Assembly (NCBI GenBank): GCA_900762945.1 | Contig: CAAFIN010000242.1 | Span: forward strand, 1 to 9,460 | Direction: 5' to 3' | From: Clostridia bacterium | GTDB taxonomy: Bacteria; Bacillota; Clostridia; Christensenellales; Pumilibacteraceae | Length of the DNA: 9,460 nt | Shown: one piece after another, positions 6,664-9,460 of the stretch | How positions within the stretch are numbered: position 1 is the first letter of the stretch | Layout: each line of letters opens with the position of its first letter | The notes under the pieces: generated by a model | Seen by the model: only the letters and a program-made list of their open reading frames with translations | What the model was told of the DNA's origin: nothing | The model's database searches: none | Position numbers and translations under genes: made by a program

Positions 6664-9192
6664 TTACTTCGTATAATCAAGCGTTTTGTTGGGCTGCGAA
6701 GCAACGTATTCGGTCCACTTTGCGTCGCTGTAGTTATAGGTCATATAACGAACGCCGCCGTAGGACATAAACGTGTTGTATTCGTAAGTCGCGTATTCGG
6801 TCTTGTAGGAGTGTAACTGAGCAGAGAACGAATAGAACGTCGGGATATCCCAGTAGGACTGGAGTGCAGCCTGTTCGAGCGCCGCTACGATTGCGAGTCT
6901 GCTATTGACCGGGTACTGGCTGAAGTTTTTCGTACCGCTTTCTTTACCGTTAAGGCTGTCATACCAGTCCTGAATGGTCAGCGTGTACTCTTCGTCGGCG
7001 CCTTCCGCATTCTTGATGGTCAACTTAAGCGATTCCTTGGTCGTATCCCAGTGGGAGTTATAACGTAAGTTGTTCATGTTCGTGTCGACTTCGGAACCGA
7101 TAAAGTATGCCGGATTCCAGGCGCCGCCGCTGAAGCCGCTCGCCGGAGCAACTTCGAACTGACCGCTACGGAAATCATTCGCCCACTGTTTGCCGTGAGT
7201 TCCCTCGAATTCGGTCGAGAATCTACCCTCAAGCGCGGTGCCTTTCATGAGCTCAACCCATGCGCTGTTAAGGAAGTCGTAGTGTCTGCGAGTAGCTGTG
7301 GTATCTTCGCTGGTACCGAATTTAAGAACGACTTTGTCGGTGTCCTTAATGTCGCCGGCTGCTTTAGCCGCGGCATAAGCTTTGTTAACGAGCTCGCGAG
7401 CAAGCGTAATGTTGTAACCGGTAAGCGCTTCCTCTGCGTCGTCGATATTGTCGTAAGTGGTTTCGCCCACTTTCCATTTGCCGCCGCCGAGGTCCTCTGC
7501 GCCGTAAGTAATGAGCAACGCGCGTTTCGCTACTTCGGTATCGCGATAACGACCGCCGTTAGCGACGTCGTAGTAATGCATCGAGTTGAAGTAGCCGAGA
7601 CCTGCGAGCGAACTGGTGGTAGCCGCCTGAGCGTAAGCCGCACGGTCGATAGCGAGCGAAAGCGCTTTACGGAAATCGGGCTGCATCAGAATAGTCTTGT
7701 TTATGCCCTCCTTTTCGTTCTTTTCCAGCGCTTCGCGAGAGGACTGCAAGTGTACGGAAGCGACGAGGTCGCTAGGCGTAAAGACAGCCTGCGAAGAAGT
7801 ACGATAGGTCGCCGCGACGGACGGATCGATACCGATCTCGTCGAGTTCGCCGAGCTGGAAAGCCTGCCATGCGGTGTTCCATTCGGGGATAGTACGGCAG
7901 ACGATATTATCGGTCTGGTACTGTCCCTTGTATTCGTCCATATTGTAACCGTACCAGTTAGCGTTCTTGGAAAGCGTGTAGGTCGAGCCTGCCTGATATT
8001 CGGTCAGCATATACGGACCCCAGCTTGCGGTGGTCGCAAGCGACGAACCGTAGGTGCTGGTCCAGAGCGTTGCGCCCTCTGCCGGGGCTTTTTTGCTCGC
8101 TTCGTAAAGGTCGCGCTTTACGAGCGGGAGTTCCGACATATAGTATGCGGTTTCATAGGTAAGATTGCCGTTTTTGTCGATAAGATCGAACGTATTGTCG
8201 AATATCAAGGTGATCTCGTATTCGCCGGTAGCCATGATGCCGACGTCGCTCATAGACATAGCGGGATAAGTGTAGTACGTAACGAAGAAATCGAGTTCCT
8301 CGTTCGGCTCGGTCTGCCACCATTTGATAACAGCGTCCCAAGCGGCTTTCAATGCGGGATCCGCTTTAATCTCGGAGAATTTTTTACCCTCAAGAGAAAG
8401 AATTGCTTCTTTAGTCGCGGAAACGCCGTTATTTGCCAAATACTCGGCTACGGCTTCCGCAGTATAACTTTCCGGGAAGCCCATGCTCGCACGCATACTG
8501 CACAACGCCGCACCGTATTTTTCGGTATTCTCCGCGGTATTTCCTAACGTGAAGACAATCTTATCATCAAGGTCGGTAACGTAATCGGTATAAGGACCGT
8601 CAGCCGGGAACCAGCCGGAAGTTCCCTGATATACGTAATCTCTTGCGTTATGTAAAATCGCGTTGCCGCCGTAATACTCGGAAGCAAGACGGTTCTTAAA
8701 CTTCGGATCGAGGGTCTGTTCCATCGAGTAAACGAAGTCCTCCGCTTTGATTGCGGTGCCGTCGTTCCATTTAAGGTCGTTACGAAGCGTAAGTTTCCAG
8801 GCGCGGTTGCCGGTAGTGCCTTCGGGAATACCCCACTTCTCGTTGCCGGCGTAGGTTTTGGTTACGTCCTCGAGTTTGGTTGCCGCGGAATACTTAACAT
8901 CGAAAGCGCCGTCGATAATTTCGCCTTTGTCGTCGCGCTTGAAATCGAACTCGAAGAATGCGCTGTTAAGATAGTTGCTGACCTGTCTGTCGTTGTTATC
9001 GGTCTGAGTAAGCAAGTTCCAGTTGGACGGGCTGGTCGCAGTGTACGTTCTGTAGGTATAGGTGCCGGTGGGATCGGGATCCTTATCGGGGCCGGGCTTA
9101 TTTCCCCCCCCCGCACAAGCAGTCATACCCAGCGTCAGAGCCATTACCAAGGCAAGGACCAACGCAAAGAGTGATTTTCTGTGATTTTTCAT
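6664..9192 (-). CDS. oppA: Oligopeptide-binding lipoprotein OppA (SBP_bac_5 family, oversized)
   Basis: This is the extracellular peptide-binding protein of the importer, 842 residues. The N-terminus has basic residues (KNHRK), a hydrophobic core (about 8-22) and a lipobox MTAC with the lipid-anchored cysteine at C26. A flexible Gly/Pro/Asp linker (27-43) follows. Family landmarks are LRNDLKWNDGTAIKAEDFVYS (about 136-156), SWGPYMLTEYQAGSTYTLSKNANWYG (about 390-415) and PDFRKALSLAIDRAAYA (about 505-521). Classical OppA is about 540 residues. The surplus of about 300 is spread over parts such as 210-350, 555-620 and 705-760, none of which matches a domain I know. The ATG at 9192 is chosen because the signal peptide begins there and an AGGAG lies upstream, though with a long 13-nt spacer. 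A GTG at 9291 is in frame but lies only about 10 nt from the predicted transcript start and has no RBS. Confidence 0.93.
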   Translation of the reverse strand: MKNHRKSLFALVLALVMALTLGMTACAGGGNKPGPDKDPDPTGTYTYRTYTATSPSNWNLLTQTDNNDRQVSNYLNSAFFEFDFKRDDKGEIIDGAFDVKYSAATKLEDVTKTYAGNEKWGIPEGTTGNRAWKLTLRNDLKWNDGTAIKAEDFVYSMEQTLDPKFKNRLASEYYGGNAILHNARDYVYQGTSGWFPADGPYTDYVTDLDDKIVFTLGNTAENTEKYGAALCSMRASMGFPESYTAEAVAEYLANNGVSATKEAILSLEGKKFSEIKADPALKAAWDAVIKWWQTEPNEELDFFVTYYTYPAMSMSDVGIMATGEYEITLIFDNTFDLIDKNGNLTYETAYYMSELPLVKRDLYEASKKAPAEGATLWTSTYGSSLATTASWGPYMLTEYQAGSTYTLSKNANWYGYNMDEYKGQYQTDNIVCRTIPEWNTAWQAFQLGELDEIGIDPSVAATYRTSSQAVFTPSDLVASVHLQSSREALEKNEKEGINKTILMQPDFRKALSLAIDRAAYAQAATTSSLAGLGYFNSMHYYDVANGGRYRDTEVAKRALLITYGAEDLGGGKWKVGETTYDNIDDAEEALTGYNITLARELVNKAYAAAKAAGDIKDTDKVVLKFGTSEDTTATRRHYDFLNSAWVELMKGTALEGRFSTEFEGTHGKQWANDFRSGQFEVAPASGFSGGAWNPAYFIGSEVDTNMNNLRYNSHWDTTKESLKLTIKNAEGADEEYTLTIQDWYDSLNGKESGTKNFSQYPVNSRLAIVAALEQAALQSYWDIPTFYSFSAQLHSYKTEYATYEYNTFMSYGGVRYMTYNYSDAKWTEYVASQPNKTLDYTK
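9104..9112 (-). repeat. G9 homopolymer just after the OppA lipoprotein cysteine
   Basis: Nine consecutive G on the coding strand span the codons for Ala27-Gly28-Gly29-Gly30, directly after C26. It is the longest homopolymer I see in the window. A gain or loss of one base would shift the frame right after the signal peptide. Confidence 0.9.
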
Positions 9193-9205
9193 TCTACTAC
9201 TGTTT

Positions 9206-9210
9206 CTCCT
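9206..9210 (-). promoter_or_regulatory. RBS of oppA with long spacing
   Basis: AGGAG lies 13 nt before the ATG at 9192. That is longer than the 7-9 nt spacers of oppB, oppD, oppF and the small protein. There is no alternative start codon in frame between the two, so this spacing is probably real and may lower or regulate initiation. Confidence 0.65.
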
Positions 9211-9221
9211 ATTATAGACTT

Positions 9222-9296
9222 CTAGAGTGGCTCGAAGAAAAACGTTTTTACGGTATTTACCGCGCGACCAAAGCGTTTTTCCTTTCCCCACTCTAG
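9222..9296 (-). ncRNA. Structured 5' leader of the opp mRNA (candidate cis-regulatory RNA)
   Basis: Between the predicted transcript start (near 9301) and the RBS, the minus-strand transcript can form a nested stem. P1 is a perfect 9-bp pairing of CTAGAGTGG (9296-9288) with CCACTCTAG (9230-9222). A symmetrical 4x4 internal loop GGAA/CGAG follows, in which two G-A oppositions are possible. P2 pairs 9283-9274 with 9244-9235 (10 bp with one G-U). The 29-nt apical part holds a small CGGT/ACCG hairpin (9262-9259 with 9254-9251). I do not recognise a known riboswitch class. The pairing is seen directly; a regulatory role is inferred. Confidence 0.5.
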
Positions 9297-9307
9297 TTAT
9301 GTGAAGT

Positions 9308-9336
9308 ATTATACAGTTTCAAGCTCAATATGTCAA
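9308..9336 (-). promoter_or_regulatory. Consensus vegetative promoter of the opp operon
   Basis: On the minus strand TTGACA (9336-9331) and TATAAT (9313-9308) are separated by exactly 17 bp. Both hexamers match the sigma-70/sigma-A consensus perfectly. Transcription should start near 9301, giving a leader of about 108 nt before the oppA ATG. No other convincing promoter is visible within the operon, so this probably drives all six genes. Confidence 0.88.
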
Positions 9337-9350
9337 CCATTTTAACAAAG

Positions 9351-9368
9351 ATTTCACGAAAATTTCAC
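9351..9368 (-). repeat. Direct repeat one helical turn apart, upstream of the -35 box
   Basis: The 7-mer GTGAAAT occurs twice on the minus strand (9368-9362 and 9357-9351), 11 bp apart start to start, at roughly -50 to -68 from the predicted transcript start. That is a usual place for an activator or UP-type element. The region is AT-rich, so chance is possible. The remaining upstream DNA (9369-9460) is purine-rich on the minus strand and shows no clear gene. Confidence 0.3.
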
Positions 9369-9460
9369 AACGAATTTTAATTTTTCTCTGTTTTTCTATA
9401 AATTTCCTCGCCGATTTGACCTTTTCACCCCTTTTTGCCCGTTCTCCCCGCACCTCTGTC

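Noticed and set aside
9211..9222. TATAAT between the leader stem and the oppA RBS as a second promoter
   Set aside because: The hexamer 17 bp upstream is TTCTTC, which is a poor -35, and it lies within the leader of a much better promoter.
9193..9291. N-terminal extension of OppA from a GTG at 9291
   Set aside because: The added residues are basic and would precede the signal peptide. The GTG is about 10 nt from the predicted transcript start with no RBS, and the region is better explained as structured leader.
9350..9364. CodY-like box upstream of the promoter
   Set aside because: It matches about 11 of 15 positions of the palindromic consensus, but the centre is wrong and the DNA is AT-rich. 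This is too weak to claim, although CodY control of opp genes is known in Bacillota.
9325..9459. Open frame on the minus strand entering from the right edge and stopping at 9327-9325
   Set aside because: It is 44 codons plus the stop, Lys/Arg-rich, in a purine-rich stretch, and overlaps the consensus promoter. I cannot exclude that it is the end of an upstream gene, but nothing supports it.

Overview
The window holds one complete operon for an oligopeptide (Opp/Ami-type) ABC importer. All genes are on the minus strand, in the transcription order oppA, oppB, oppC, oppD, oppF, then a small membrane protein gene. The organism is most likely a member of the Bacillota (Firmicutes), probably an uncultured clostridial gut-type lineage. 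The reasons are a lipoprotein substrate-binding protein, strong AGGAG/AAGGAGG ribosome binding sites, a consensus vegetative promoter, moderate GC content, and Gram-positive AmiE-like and AmiF-like C-terminal tails on the two ATPases. The species cannot be named from this window.

Layout, in the direction of transcription (right to left). Positions 9337-9460 are AT-rich upstream DNA with a 7-bp direct repeat. A promoter with both consensus hexamers and a 17-bp spacer lies at 9308-9336. A roughly 108-nt leader follows, able to fold into a long nested stem (9222-9296), then the RBS and oppA (9192-6664). A 161-nt gap carries a 14-bp stem-loop (6608-6647). Then come oppB (6502-5540), oppC (5538-4000), oppD (3987-1810) and oppF (1841-513). 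These are 1 nt apart, 12 nt apart and overlapping by 32 nt respectively. A GTGA overlap couples oppF to a 131-aa membrane protein (516-121), and a GC-rich terminator hairpin (72-106) closes the unit. Positions 1-71 hold no gene.

How the parts work together: the OppA lipoprotein captures peptides outside the membrane. OppB and OppC form the channel, and OppD and OppF are the two ATPases that drive uptake. The small protein is translated as part of the unit, but its role is unknown.

What stands out is the size of the proteins. OppB has ordinary length, but the other four are enlarged inside otherwise intact domains. OppD has about 375 extra residues between the Q-loop and the signature motif. 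OppF has about 120-135 extra residues, with a heptad coiled coil, before its Q-loop. OppC has about 190-210 extra residues in its first extracellular loop. OppA has about 300 more residues than classical OppA. All ATPase motifs are intact, so this looks like a working importer with additional cytoplasmic and extracellular structures. The inserts in the two ATPases, the structured leader and a 9-G tract just after the lipoprotein cysteine of oppA are the main points worth following up.
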